DNA of 5,874 nucleotides, from the NCBI GenBank assembly GCA_002350065.1, contig DEDQ01000019.1, forward strand, positions 1-5,874. The letters are read 5' to 3'. Below, in pieces: positions 1 to 5,874 of the stretch. Position 1 is the stretch's first letter; every line of letters starts with the position of its first letter. The notes below the pieces were generated by a model that saw only the letters and a program-made list of their open reading frames with translations, was not told the origin of the DNA and searched no databases. A program made the translations under genes and the position numbers. Source of the DNA: Ruminococcus flavefaciens. GTDB taxonomy: Bacteria; Bacillota; Clostridia; Oscillospirales; Ruminococcaceae.

Positions 1-539
1 AACTGAGCTCCGTAGACGTATTTGCCGTCGTAAACAAGAGCAGGGACTCTTCCGCCGTATTCGCTGTATGCGGCGATATCCTTGTCAGCACATTCCGCCT
101 TGTAAGAGTGGACGAAGTAAACGTATTCGTTATCTCCGACGTTTTCAAGCAGCGGACAGCTATTGAGCTTTTCGAGCTTGTTCCAGCCCATGTGCGGGAT
201 TATCAGGTCAGGCTCCTCCATTTTTATAACAGAACCGCCGATGAGACCGAGTCCGTCAGTCTCCTCAAACTCGTAGCCCTTCTCGAAAATGAGCTGCATA
301 CCGAGGCAGATGCCGAGGAACGGCTTGCGTGAGGCTTCCTCCTTGATAGTGTCAACAAGTCCAGATTTATTGAGCATTTCCATTGCTGCCGGAAAAGCTC
401 CTACTCCGGGAAGTATTACTGCGTCGGCAGCCTTAACTGATTCCTTATCCTTAACAAGAGCGCTTTCAAGCCCGAGATAATCGAGGGCATTCTTGACGCT
501 GAAAATGTTTCCTGCGCCGTAATCAATTATCGCTATCAT
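1..539 (-). CDS. hisH: HisH, glutaminase subunit of imidazole glycerol phosphate synthase (3' end cut by window)
   Basis: HisH is a class I glutamine amidotransferase. It releases ammonia from glutamine and passes it to HisF, which makes imidazole glycerol phosphate and AICAR in the cytoplasm. The frame is open from ATG at 539 to the window edge and gives 179 residues plus two bases of the next codon. It starts MIAIIDYGAGN, the usual HisH opening. The oxyanion-loop stretch LPGVGAFP spans about residues 43-50. The nucleophile elbow GICLGMQ carries the catalytic Cys at residue 78. PHMGWN (about 115-120) and YFVHSY (about 141-146) are also family-typical. The family is about 200 residues long, so roughly 20-25 are missing, including the HPEKS segment with the catalytic His and Glu. 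This is a window cut, not a broken gene. The start shares one base with the hisB stop (TGATG), and an AAAGGAG ribosome site lies at 553-547 inside hisB, so translation is probably coupled. Confidence 0.96.
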   Translation of the reverse strand, partial: MIAIIDYGAGNIFSVKNALDYLGLESALVKDKESVKAADAVILPGVGAFPAAMEMLNKSGLVDTIKEEASRKPFLGICLGMQLIFEKGYEFEETDGLGLIGGSVIKMEEPDLIIPHMGWNKLEKLNSCPLLENVGDNEYVYFVHSYKAECADKDIAAYSEYGGRVPALVYDGKYVYGAQ

Positions 540-1132
540 CACAGAACTCCTTTCGTCGAGAGCGTAGAGCCGTCAGAATTGAGCGTTACGGCTGTTTTCA
601 GAGCGTGTGCGACTGCCTTGTATACAGCTTCAGCCTTGTGGTGGTCATTGCTGCCGTAAAGAAGCTTGATATGCAGCGTCATGCCAGAGTTGAATGCAAA
701 TGCGCGGAAAAACTCCTCCGTCATGCAAAGGTCGTAGCTGCCGCAGCTCTGATTCGTGAACGGACAATCGAATACGAGGAACGGTCTGTTCGAGAGGTCA
801 AGACTCGCCATTGCAAGAGCCTCGTCCATAGGGATAAACGCCGTTCCGTAGCGGACTATGCCGGATTTTGCTCCGAGAGCCTGTCCGAGCGCCTGTCCGA
901 GTGCGATACCCGTATCCTCTATGGTGTGGTGACAGTCCACCTCGAGGTCTCCCTTGACCTTTATCGTCATGCTGATACCGCTGTGTACGGAAAGAGCAGT
1001 CAGCATATGGTCGAAGAATCCCACGCCAGTTTCGATGTCAGCTCTGCCAAGACCGTCTATCTCGACGCTTACAAATATGTCTGTTTCCTTAGTCTTGCGG
1101 ACTACCTCTCCGCAGCGTTTTGCTTTATCCAT
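539..1132 (-). CDS. hisB: HisB, imidazoleglycerol-phosphate dehydratase (monofunctional)
   Basis: This enzyme dehydrates imidazole glycerol phosphate to imidazole acetol phosphate, the substrate of HisC. The product is 197 residues, the usual length of the single-function dehydratase, and has no fused histidinol-phosphatase domain as in Escherichia coli. The two internally similar halves each show metal-binding His/Glu motifs. The first half has GFFDHML (38-44) and CHHTIEDTGI (67-76, with His68, His69 and Glu72). The second has DEALAMASLDLSNRP (103-117) and HHKAEAVYKA (164-173, with His164, His165 and Glu168). In the family these histidines and glutamates bind two Mn ions in a 24-subunit enzyme. 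The ATG at 1132 lies inside the end of hisC (8-base overlap). It is supported by GGAGGA at 1146-1141, eight bases upstream. The stop shares one base with the hisH start. Confidence 0.97.
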   Translation of the reverse strand: MDKAKRCGEVVRKTKETDIFVSVEIDGLGRADIETGVGFFDHMLTALSVHSGISMTIKVKGDLEVDCHHTIEDTGIALGQALGQALGAKSGIVRYGTAFIPMDEALAMASLDLSNRPFLVFDCPFTNQSCGSYDLCMTEEFFRAFAFNSGMTLHIKLLYGSNDHHKAEAVYKAVAHALKTAVTLNSDGSTLSTKGVL

Positions 1133-2186
1133 TGATTATTTCCTCCAAAGCCGCGAACAGCTTGTCCATTTCCTCGCGTGTGCCGACAGAGATGCGCAGA
1201 TAGTCCCTGACAATGGGCTTATCCCACCAGCGGACGAATATCCTGCGCTTTTTGAGCTCGGTGAAAACATACTCCGCGGACTTTTTATGCGGCGATGCGA
1301 ATATGAAATTGCTCATTGAATCCGGGAACATAAAGCCGAGCTCCGAGAGCTTTTTCTTCGAGTATTCGCGTGTGTCGATTATCTTCTGAACGGTATCGCG
1401 GAAGTATTTCTCGTCGCGTACAGCGGCAGCTCCGCAGACCTGAGTTACGGTGTTCATTGTGTAGGAATTTATCGAGAACTTGACGTCGTTCATGTACTTG
1501 ATGAGCTTCTCGCAGCCCATTGCAAAGCCTATTCTCATTCCCGCCATAGAGCGTGATTTCGAGAATGTCTGTATCACAAGGAGATTGTCATACTTCTCTA
1601 TAAGCGGCAGACAGCTCTCGCCTCCGAAGTCGATATAAGCCTCGTCTATCATAACGACTGAATCCGGATTCGCCTTTACGATGTCCTCTATCATTTCCAC
1701 GCTCTCGTAAACGCCTGTAGGAGCGTTCGGATTCGGGAAGATGATACCTCCGTTCTCGCATTTATAGTCTGCGGGGTCGATAGTAAGGTCGGCGCGGAGT
1801 GGCTTTGTCTGGTATGGAATGCGGTAAACATCAGCCCATACGTCGTAGAACGAATAGGTTATATCAGGGAAAAGCACCGGCTTATCCGAGTTGAAAAAAG
1901 TCAGGAATGCCATTGATATAACGTCGTCAGAGCCGACTCCGACAAAGACCTGTGAGGACTTCAAGCCGTATCTCTCAGCGATAGCATCTGTGAGCTCCGC
2001 CGCATCGGGAGTCGGGTAAAGTCTCATGCGTGATTCGTCAAAGCTGTCGAGTATAGCCCTTACCTCCGGAGCGGGCGGATAGGGGTTCTCGTTTGTATTG
2101 AGCTTGATAACGTCAGTCTCCTTTGGCTGCTCGCCAGGAACGTAGGGAACTACCCTGCGGACGTTATCCTCCCATGAATTATTCAT
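1125..2186 (-). CDS. hisC: HisC, histidinol-phosphate aminotransferase
   Basis: This is a pyridoxal-phosphate enzyme that transfers the amino group of glutamate to imidazole acetol phosphate, giving histidinol phosphate. The product is 353 residues, normal for the family, and has fold type I aminotransferase landmarks in order. LNTNENPYPP (29-38) is the N-terminal substrate-binding arm. GSDDVI (85-90) is in the cofactor phosphate loop. NPNAPTG (152-158) contains the Asn that contacts the cofactor. DEAYIDF (181-187) holds the Asp that pairs with the pyridine nitrogen. TFSKSRSMAGMRIG (207-220) carries the Schiff-base Lys at 210 and an Arg at 218. LRISVG (330-335) carries the Arg that binds the substrate carboxylate. 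The ATG at 2186 follows the upstream membrane-protein gene by 15 bases, with AGGAAG at 2199-2194 as ribosome site. The end overlaps hisB by 8 bases. HisC is close to the related aromatic aminotransferases, but the operon context settles the assignment. Confidence 0.97.
   Translation of the reverse strand: MNNSWEDNVRRVVPYVPGEQPKETDVIKLNTNENPYPPAPEVRAILDSFDESRMRLYPTPDAAELTDAIAERYGLKSSQVFVGVGSDDVISMAFLTFFNSDKPVLFPDITYSFYDVWADVYRIPYQTKPLRADLTIDPADYKCENGGIIFPNPNAPTGVYESVEMIEDIVKANPDSVVMIDEAYIDFGGESCLPLIEKYDNLLVIQTFSKSRSMAGMRIGFAMGCEKLIKYMNDVKFSINSYTMNTVTQVCGAAAVRDEKYFRDTVQKIIDTREYSKKKLSELGFMFPDSMSNFIFASPHKKSAEYVFTELKKRRIFVRWWDKPIVRDYLRISVGTREEMDKLFAALEEIING
1141..1146 (-). promoter_or_regulatory. 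Ribosome binding site of hisB
   Basis: A GGAGGA motif on the minus strand lies eight bases before the hisB ATG, within the last codons of hisC. It fixes the hisB start at 1132 and suggests that hisB is translated by ribosomes ending hisC or rebinding at this site. Confidence 0.8.
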
Positions 2187-2209
2187 ATTATCACTTCCTG
2201 TTTAGCCTA
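2184..2209 (-). repeat. Copy 1 of a 26-base direct repeat spanning stop codon, ribosome site and next start
   Basis: This stretch covers the end of the second membrane-protein gene (Gly codon and TAA), the 15-base gap and the hisC start codon. It matches 2952-2977 at 24 of 26 positions, with an unbroken 20-base identity between 2190-2209 and 2958-2977. The spacing between copies is 768 bases, one gene plus one gap. The simplest reading is a scar of tandem duplication. Confidence 0.8.
2187..2201 (-). promoter_or_regulatory. 15-base junction with ribosome binding site before hisC
   Basis: Read on the minus strand this gap is ACAGGAAGTGATAAT followed directly by the hisC ATG. The AGGAAG core is at 2199-2194. 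It differs by one base from the 15-base gap before the second membrane-protein gene (2955-2969), which suggests that the two share an origin. Confidence 0.75.
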
Positions 2210-2954
2210 ATTGCGTGAATTGTATCTTGGTGTGGTCATTGCTTATTATGACCGCATAACTGCTTGGGTGGTTGAAATCATGGACTGCCGAGATAACATA
2301 GACCGTTGCATCGGTATCATTCCAGAATTTGTTGTCGTAATAGATATGGAGTGTGTTATTAGGGTACTCATCCAATCCCTGCTCTGCCTTCGGGCTGATA
2401 TCTTTCACGTAATAGATATACGAATCTTTGAAATCGGAAAGAGGTATCGTGTATATCGCCTGTGAAGCATACTCTTTCTCATACACTTCTATCGTTTCGG
2501 TCGGAGCTGAAAAGCGCACGGAATCGTGTCCTCCCCCCTGCCCGAATGTCGGCAAATAGCTGAACACATAATCGTCGATATCCTTTGGCAGTTCTTGTGG
2601 AAGCACCTCTTTATACCAGCTTCGGTAATAGTGAATATATGCACGCTGATAAGAATATTGCCACGGTTTAGCAGAACTTACTCCAATAAACATCATAGAC
2701 ATAATAAGAAGCACTGGAGTTTTGATAATGATACCAGCAATACTCCAGCCGAAATGGTGATTCTCCGCTCCTTTAATGAGCTTTCTCACAAGATACAATA
2801 ACCATATCCCGCTTACGATTAATCTGAATTTGCCTTGACCTGTAACTATTATCAAGACAAGAAATGCAAGTGAAAACAAACCTGCTGTCACCGTCGCTAT
2901 TACAGTAAAAACGATATTCATTCTCTTTTTGAAAGAACTTATCTCAGCTTCCAC
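2202..2954 (-). CDS. Hypothetical membrane protein, second of a paralogous pair inside the his operon
   Basis: I do not recognise this family. The product is 250 residues. A short Lys/Arg-rich N-terminus (KKR at 9-11) precedes three hydrophobic segments at about 13-38, 44-60 and 70-92. The loop between the second and third is basic at its start (RKLIKG), which puts that loop and the N-terminus inside and the C-terminal domain (about 93-250) outside the membrane. The C-terminal domain is rich in Tyr and aromatic residues and contains no cysteine, as does the rest of the protein. It is clearly related to the neighbouring upstream product: both have Q-[KR]-x-Y-I near 103, LPxD near 122, QGxG at 139-142 and end in [IL]-G. 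By hand, 17 of 48 residues match over 122-169. The start is GTG at 2954. The two ATGs just upstream are in another frame and soon hit a stop, and AGGAAG at 2967-2962 is well spaced for the GTG. A later start at Met12 is possible but would lack this site. Confidence 0.85.
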   Translation of the reverse strand: MEAEISSFKKRMNIVFTVIATVTAGLFSLAFLVLIIVTGQGKFRLIVSGIWLLYLVRKLIKGAENHHFGWSIAGIIIKTPVLLIMSMMFIGVSSAKPWQYSYQRAYIHYYRSWYKEVLPQELPKDIDDYVFSYLPTFGQGGGHDSVRFSAPTETIEVYEKEYASQAIYTIPLSDFKDSYIYYVKDISPKAEQGLDEYPNNTLHIYYDNKFWNDTDATVYVISAVHDFNHPSSYAVIISNDHTKIQFTQLG

Positions 2955-2977
2955 ATCATCACTTCCTGTTTAGCCTA
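2952..2977 (-). repeat. Copy 2 of the 26-base direct repeat
   Basis: This stretch covers the end of the first membrane-protein gene (Gly codon and TAA), the 15-base gap and the GTG start of the second. The two differences from copy 1 are the first base of the start codon (GTG here, ATG for hisC) and one base in the gap. The coding sequences on either side are far more diverged at the DNA level than this junction. Confidence 0.8.
2955..2969 (-). promoter_or_regulatory. 15-base junction with ribosome binding site before the second membrane-protein gene
   Basis: On the minus strand the gap reads ACAGGAAGTGATGAT and leads straight into the GTG start at 2954. AGGAAG at 2967-2962 is seven bases from the start. 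It matches the hisC junction at 14 of 15 positions and supports the GTG over other candidate starts. Confidence 0.75.
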
Positions 2978-3707
2978 TTTTTGAAAATTCTATAAGGTTG
3001 TGTTCGCTGTCTATCACAACAGCGCTTGTGTACGATGAGCGATGAGAAGTCTCACTGTTGTACATTATGTACACCTTAGCATTATCGCTGCATTTTTTCC
3101 TGAAGCTCTCACTCATATGCACATCAGCGTATTTATTGGTGTTATTTGCTCCGTTTTCATTTATCATTACGGAGCCTCCGCTGAGTTCTCTCACCTTACA
3201 GGTATAGACCGCACCCGCAGAATAAAGCTCTGTGTATTGCTCTAAAACATCATCCGAAGCTTCAAAGCTCACAGTCGTATACCCGTCACCCTGCATTATC
3301 GAAGGGAAATGATCCAGCCGGTAGTTCTTTACATCATCCGGAAGCTTATCCGGAAAATAGTCGAACGTATCATCGCCGCTGAATATCTCGATATAAGACT
3401 TCTGAAACGGATATCTGAAAGCAAAATGTGTATTTATCATTATCGGTGCCCACAGCGAGAGAAACAGCACTATCGGCGATATTATCAGTATCTCCGCAAG
3501 GCATATGACATAGCTCTGCTTGTTTTCCTTGAATATAAGATGATACAGCATGAAGAGAAGCCATGCCATGCAGATGCAGGATCTTAATAGGCATGCTCCG
3601 GTGAGTATAAACAGCGTGAGAAATATAAGCGTAAATATGCCCGCAACTATGCACTCAGCTATTGTAAAGATCTTATTTAGCTTTAAATTTACCGGATTTG
3701 CGTTCAT
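2970..3707 (-). CDS. Hypothetical membrane protein, first of a paralogous pair inside the his operon
   Basis: I do not recognise this family. The product is 245 residues with three hydrophobic segments at about 13-37, 40-59 and 66-91, then a mostly polar domain of about 155 residues. The basic loop KENK (60-63) and the Lys-containing N-terminus suggest N-terminus inside and C-terminal domain outside. There is no cleavable signal peptide or lipobox that I can see. The outer domain shares with its downstream paralogue QKxYI (102-106), LPxDV (122-126), QGxG (139-142), VxFxA (146-150), Tyr158, Tyr162, AVYT (166-169) and a C-terminal SSY...IEF..IG block. Unlike the paralogue it has cysteines, including Cys170 and Cys206 in the outer domain, which could form a disulfide. 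The ATG at 3707 overlaps the hisD stop as ATGA, with only a weak AAGG upstream, so translation is probably coupled to hisD. No catalytic motif is evident, and a link to histidine metabolism rests on position only. Confidence 0.85.
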   Translation of the reverse strand: MNANPVNLKLNKIFTIAECIVAGIFTLIFLTLFILTGACLLRSCICMAWLLFMLYHLIFKENKQSYVICLAEILIISPIVLFLSLWAPIMINTHFAFRYPFQKSYIEIFSGDDTFDYFPDKLPDDVKNYRLDHFPSIMQGDGYTTVSFEASDDVLEQYTELYSAGAVYTCKVRELSGGSVMINENGANNTNKYADVHMSESFRKKCSDNAKVYIMYNSETSHRSSYTSAVVIDSEHNLIEFSKIG

Positions 3708-4987
3708 TCAAAGCGTACCTTGATAGCATTTGCGTGAGCTGTAAGTCCCTCGCGCTCGGCAATGAGAACTATATCGTCCTTTGCACTGCGGAGAGCGTCC
3801 TCTGTATAATAGGTGTAAGCCATGCGCTTTGTGAAGCTTGCAACTCCGAGCGGCGAGAAGAAACGAGCTGTGCCGCTTGTCGGGAGGACGTGATTAGGAC
3901 CTGCATAGTAGTCGCCGAGAGGCTCTGACGCGTAGTTTCCGAGGAATACCGAGCCGGCATTTTCGAGGCTTCCGAGGAGCTCGAACGGATTCTCCATGAG
4001 TACCTCAAGGTGCTCGGGAGCTATCTTATTTGCGAGCTCTACGCACTTTTCACGGCTGTCAGCGATGATGATAGCGCCGTAGTCGTCAAGTGACTTCTCG
4101 ATAATCTCCTTGCGTGAGAGATATTCCTTCTGGCGGTTTATCTCAGCTATAGTCGCGTCGGCGAGCTTCTCGCTCGTTGTTACCATTATTGCAGAGGCGA
4201 GAACGTCGTGCTCTGCCTGTGACATAAGGTCTGCGGCTGCGAATTTCGGGTCAGCCGTATCGTCAGCGATAACGAGTATCTCACTCGGACCTGCTATCAT
4301 GTCGATATCTACAACGCCGTAAAGAAGCTTCTTTGCCGTTGCAACGTATATGTTTCCGGGACCTACTATCTTGTCGCACTTGGGTATCTCCTCGGTGCCG
4401 TATGCAAGAGCCGCAATAGCCTGAGCTCCGCCGGACATGAAAACTCTGTCAACTCCGCAGATAGCCGCCGCAACAAGGATATCCTTGTTGGGAGTGCCGT
4501 CCTTCTTGGGAGGAGTTACCATGATTATCTCCTTGACACCGGCAATTTTGGCAGGGATAGCATTCATGAGCACGCTTGACGGATATGCAGCCGTGCCGCC
4601 GGGAACGTAGAGTCCCACACGCTCGAGTCCGCGTACCTTCTGACCCATGATGCAGCCGTTTTCCTTGGCATTGATGAATCCCTGCTCGACCTGTCTGTTG
4701 TGGAAGTCGGCGATGTTCTCCTGAGCGTTGAGAAGAGCATCTACAAATTCCTGGTCTGCCTCTGTGAGAGCGTCATTGATGACATCGCGGGGCACCTCGT
4801 AATACTGCGGAAGATTTCCGTCGAATTTGAGAGTGTAGTTCTTTACAGCAGTATCGCCGTTCTCTCTTACGTCCTCGATTATCGCGGAAACTGTCTCAGT
4901 AACCTTCTTATTTGTCTCGCCCGCACGCTTTGAGAGCTCGGCGAGGAAATTCTTTTCGTCTGTTCCGTTTGCGTATATCTTCTTCAT
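3704..4987 (-). CDS. hisD: HisD, histidinol dehydrogenase
   Basis: HisD performs the last two steps, oxidising L-histidinol through histidinal to L-histidine with two NAD+. The product is 427 residues, close to the roughly 430 usual for the family, and complete. The signature region runs from VGPGNIYVATAKK (208-220) through DMIAGPSEIL (229-238). SQAEHD (256-261) supplies the zinc ligands Gln257 and His260. APEHLE (323-328) contains the catalytic Glu325-His326 pair. LGDYYAGPNHVLPTSGTARF (357-376) holds the zinc ligand Asp359 and the conserved His366. GLTAHANAI near the end has His418, the last zinc ligand. All the key residues I can check are present. The ATG at 4987 is preceded by AGGAAGGG at 5001-4994. 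The TGA stop overlaps the start of the first membrane-protein gene by four bases. In most operons of this type hisD is followed directly by hisC, so the interruption is notable. Confidence 0.98.
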   Translation of the reverse strand: MKKIYANGTDEKNFLAELSKRAGETNKKVTETVSAIIEDVRENGDTAVKNYTLKFDGNLPQYYEVPRDVINDALTEADQEFVDALLNAQENIADFHNRQVEQGFINAKENGCIMGQKVRGLERVGLYVPGGTAAYPSSVLMNAIPAKIAGVKEIIMVTPPKKDGTPNKDILVAAAICGVDRVFMSGGAQAIAALAYGTEEIPKCDKIVGPGNIYVATAKKLLYGVVDIDMIAGPSEILVIADDTADPKFAAADLMSQAEHDVLASAIMVTTSEKLADATIAEINRQKEYLSRKEIIEKSLDDYGAIIIADSREKCVELANKIAPEHLEVLMENPFELLGSLENAGSVFLGNYASEPLGDYYAGPNHVLPTSGTARFFSPLGVASFTKRMAYTYYTEDALRSAKDDIVLIAEREGLTAHANAIKVRFE

Positions 4988-5020
4988 ATTTATCCCTTCC
5001 TGCGGAATCCCGCCGTGTCA
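4988..5020 (-). promoter_or_regulatory. 33-base hisG-hisD gap with hisD ribosome binding site
   Basis: This is the longest non-coding stretch in the window. It contains the strong ribosome site AGGAAGGG (5001-4994), seven bases... six if the last G is counted, before the hisD ATG. A minimal 4-base-stem hairpin (5002-5005 with 5010-5013) lies just upstream of it. That hairpin is too weak and lacks the T-run of a terminator. I see no promoter here. Confidence 0.65.
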
Positions 5021-5650
5021 TTATAAATTCGCCTGTATCTTCTCGATAAGGGATTCTATCTCAGCCTGACGCATTTTCAGGCTTACTGTATTAACGATAA
5101 GTCTTGCGGAGATAGGTGCAACGTCCTCGATCACCTCGAGTCCATTCTCTTTGAGAGTAGTACCTGTCTCAACGATATCTACGATGCCGTCAGCAAGCTC
5201 GAGGAGCGGTGCAAGCTCGACCGAGCCCTCTATCTTGATTATCTCAGTATCCATGCCCTTTTTCTCGAAGAAGCTGCGGGCAACGTTCGGGTACTTGGTT
5301 GCAATGGTCTTGATTCCGTAGCCGCTGTAGAAATCGTAGCCCTTCTTTGTAGCAAGAGCAAATTTGCATCTGCCGAATCCGAGGTCAACAAGCTCGAAGA
5401 ACTTGCCCTTCATCTCCATGATAGTGTCCTTGCCGACAACTCCCATGTCGCATACACCGTGCTCGACGTAGGTTATAACGTCGTTTGCCTTTGCGAGTAC
5501 GACCTCTAAATTTGCGTCCGGAACAGGAAGTATGAGCTTTCTGCCCTTCTCGCGGACTGCTGTGCAGTCAAAGCCGAGCTTTTCGAGAAGTCCGACTGTA
5601 TCCTTTTCAAGTCTGCCCTTTGTAAGAGCTATACGTATAGGCTTGCTCAT
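5021..5650 (-). CDS. hisG: HisG, ATP phosphoribosyltransferase catalytic subunit, short form
   Basis: HisG joins ATP and PRPP to give phosphoribosyl-ATP, the first step of histidine synthesis and the usual point of histidine feedback. The product is 209 residues and ends after the catalytic domains, so it lacks the C-terminal ACT-like regulatory domain of the long form (about 290-300 residues). Visible motifs are IALTKGRL (7-14), EHGVCDMGVVGKD (63-75), SVELAPLLELADGIVDIVET (143-162) and the PRPP-binding loop ending TGTTL (162-166). Short forms work as a hetero-octamer with HisZ, and hisZ lies immediately upstream with a 4-base ATGA overlap, which fits equal production of the two subunits. The ATG at 5650 is supported by GGAGG at 5662-5658, seven bases upstream within the hisZ end. 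Confidence 0.98.
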   Translation of the reverse strand: MSKPIRIALTKGRLEKDTVGLLEKLGFDCTAVREKGRKLILPVPDANLEVVLAKANDVITYVEHGVCDMGVVGKDTIMEMKGKFFELVDLGFGRCKFALATKKGYDFYSGYGIKTIATKYPNVARSFFEKKGMDTEIIKIEGSVELAPLLELADGIVDIVETGTTLKENGLEVIEDVAPISARLIVNTVSLKMRQAEIESLIEKIQANL

Positions 5651-5874
5651 TCTGTAACCTCCATGTCCTCGCCGTCGATAACAACGACCTTGGCTATCTT
5701 CTTTTCCTTTGCGTATTCGCGTACTGACTCGATATCGTCGAAGAGCGCATTCTCAACAACGAGACCCTGCTCGCGGAGCTCCTTTGCCGCCTTTATAGCA
5801 GCTACCTCGCAGCCCTCCTGAGCGAAAACGATAGCATCGACCTTGGGCATCGCCGGGAAAACTCCGCTCTTCTC
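5647..5874 (-). CDS. hisZ: HisZ, ATP phosphoribosyltransferase regulatory subunit (C-terminal end only)
   Basis: HisZ resembles histidyl-tRNA synthetase but does not charge tRNA. It binds short-form HisG, is needed for its activity, and gives histidine feedback. Only the last 75 codons are in the window: the frame is open from the window edge at 5874 to TGA at 5649-5647. The Met codon at 5850 is internal, because eight in-frame codons precede it with no stop, so it is not the start. The visible piece alternates strand and helix (VDAIVFAQ, a helix around AAIKAAKELREQG, VVEN, then AKEKKIAKVVVIDGE), as expected for the small C-terminal anticodon-binding-like domain of this family. The short piece alone is weak evidence. 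The call rests mainly on its position, with a 4-base overlap, before a short hisG. A genuine hisS-type synthetase is the less likely alternative. Confidence 0.85.
   Translation of the reverse strand, partial: EKSGVFPAMPKVDAIVFAQEGCEVAAIKAAKELREQGLVVENALFDDIESVREYAKEKKIAKVVVIDGEDMEVTE

Noticed and set aside
1..539. Possible truncated hisH pseudogene lacking the catalytic HPE segment
   Set aside because: The frame is open up to the window edge and the missing part is exactly what would lie beyond base 1, so this is a cut by the window.
868..904. Tandem repeat-like DNA in hisB (two near-copies of GCCTGTCCGAG) giving ALGQALGQALG in the protein
   Set aside because: It looked like a small in-frame expansion, but the segment between TGIALG and the following R-Y-G has the same length as I recall for typical family members, so it is the normal helix with repeated codons, not an insertion.
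605..1135. A 176-codon open frame on the plus strand opposite hisB
   Set aside because: It is fully antisense to a well-supported hisB, has no family-like motifs and reads as low-complexity shadow coding. Long antisense frames are common opposite genes with this codon bias.
3370..3654. A 94-codon minus-strand frame inside the first membrane-protein gene
   Set aside because: It overlaps the membrane-protein gene in another frame. The longer frame has coherent hydrophobic segments and a clear paralogue, so the short one is a shadow.
5002..5013. Small inverted repeat between hisG and hisD, considered as a terminator or attenuator
   Set aside because: The stem is only four base pairs with a four-base loop, there is no T-run after it, and a strong ribosome site follows at once.
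5647..5850. A stand-alone 67-residue protein upstream of hisG
   Set aside because: The frame continues without a stop past the Met at 5850 to the window edge, and its position and fold pattern fit the end of hisZ.

Overview
The window is a stretch of a histidine biosynthesis operon read entirely from the minus strand. In transcription order (right to left) it holds hisZ (3' end only), hisG, hisD, two adjacent membrane-protein genes of unknown function, hisC, hisB and hisH (5' part only). Coding is almost continuous: the longest gap is 33 bases (hisG to hisD), and most junctions are short overlaps or 15-base gaps. No tRNA, rRNA, CRISPR array, transposase, promoter or terminator is visible. The operon promoter and any leader regulation must lie to the right of base 5874.

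The likely host is a Gram-positive anaerobe of the Clostridia, possibly a Ruminococcus-like member of the Oscillospiraceae. The pointers are the short-form HisG (209 aa, no C-terminal regulatory domain) coupled to a separate HisZ, a monofunctional HisB dehydratase, strong GGAGG-type ribosome binding sites, and moderate GC. This placement is inference from gene style, not from a search.

The his genes work together as follows. HisZ and HisG catalyse and regulate the first committed step (ATP plus PRPP to phosphoribosyl-ATP). HisH is the glutaminase subunit of the HisHF synthase that makes imidazole glycerol phosphate. HisB dehydrates that product, HisC transaminates it, and HisD performs the final two oxidations to histidine. 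The other genes of the pathway (hisF, hisA, hisI/hisE and the phosphatase) are not in the window; some probably follow hisH to the left of base 1.

The unusual part is bases 2202-3707. Two diverged paralogous genes, each encoding three predicted membrane segments and a roughly 155-residue domain probably outside the membrane, sit between hisD and hisC. Neither belongs to any histidine pathway family I recognise. The first overlaps the hisD stop by 4 bases, and both are followed by nearly the same 15-base junction and ribosome binding site, so they appear to be a tandem duplication built into the operon. Their GC content is lower than that of the his genes around them in sampled lines.
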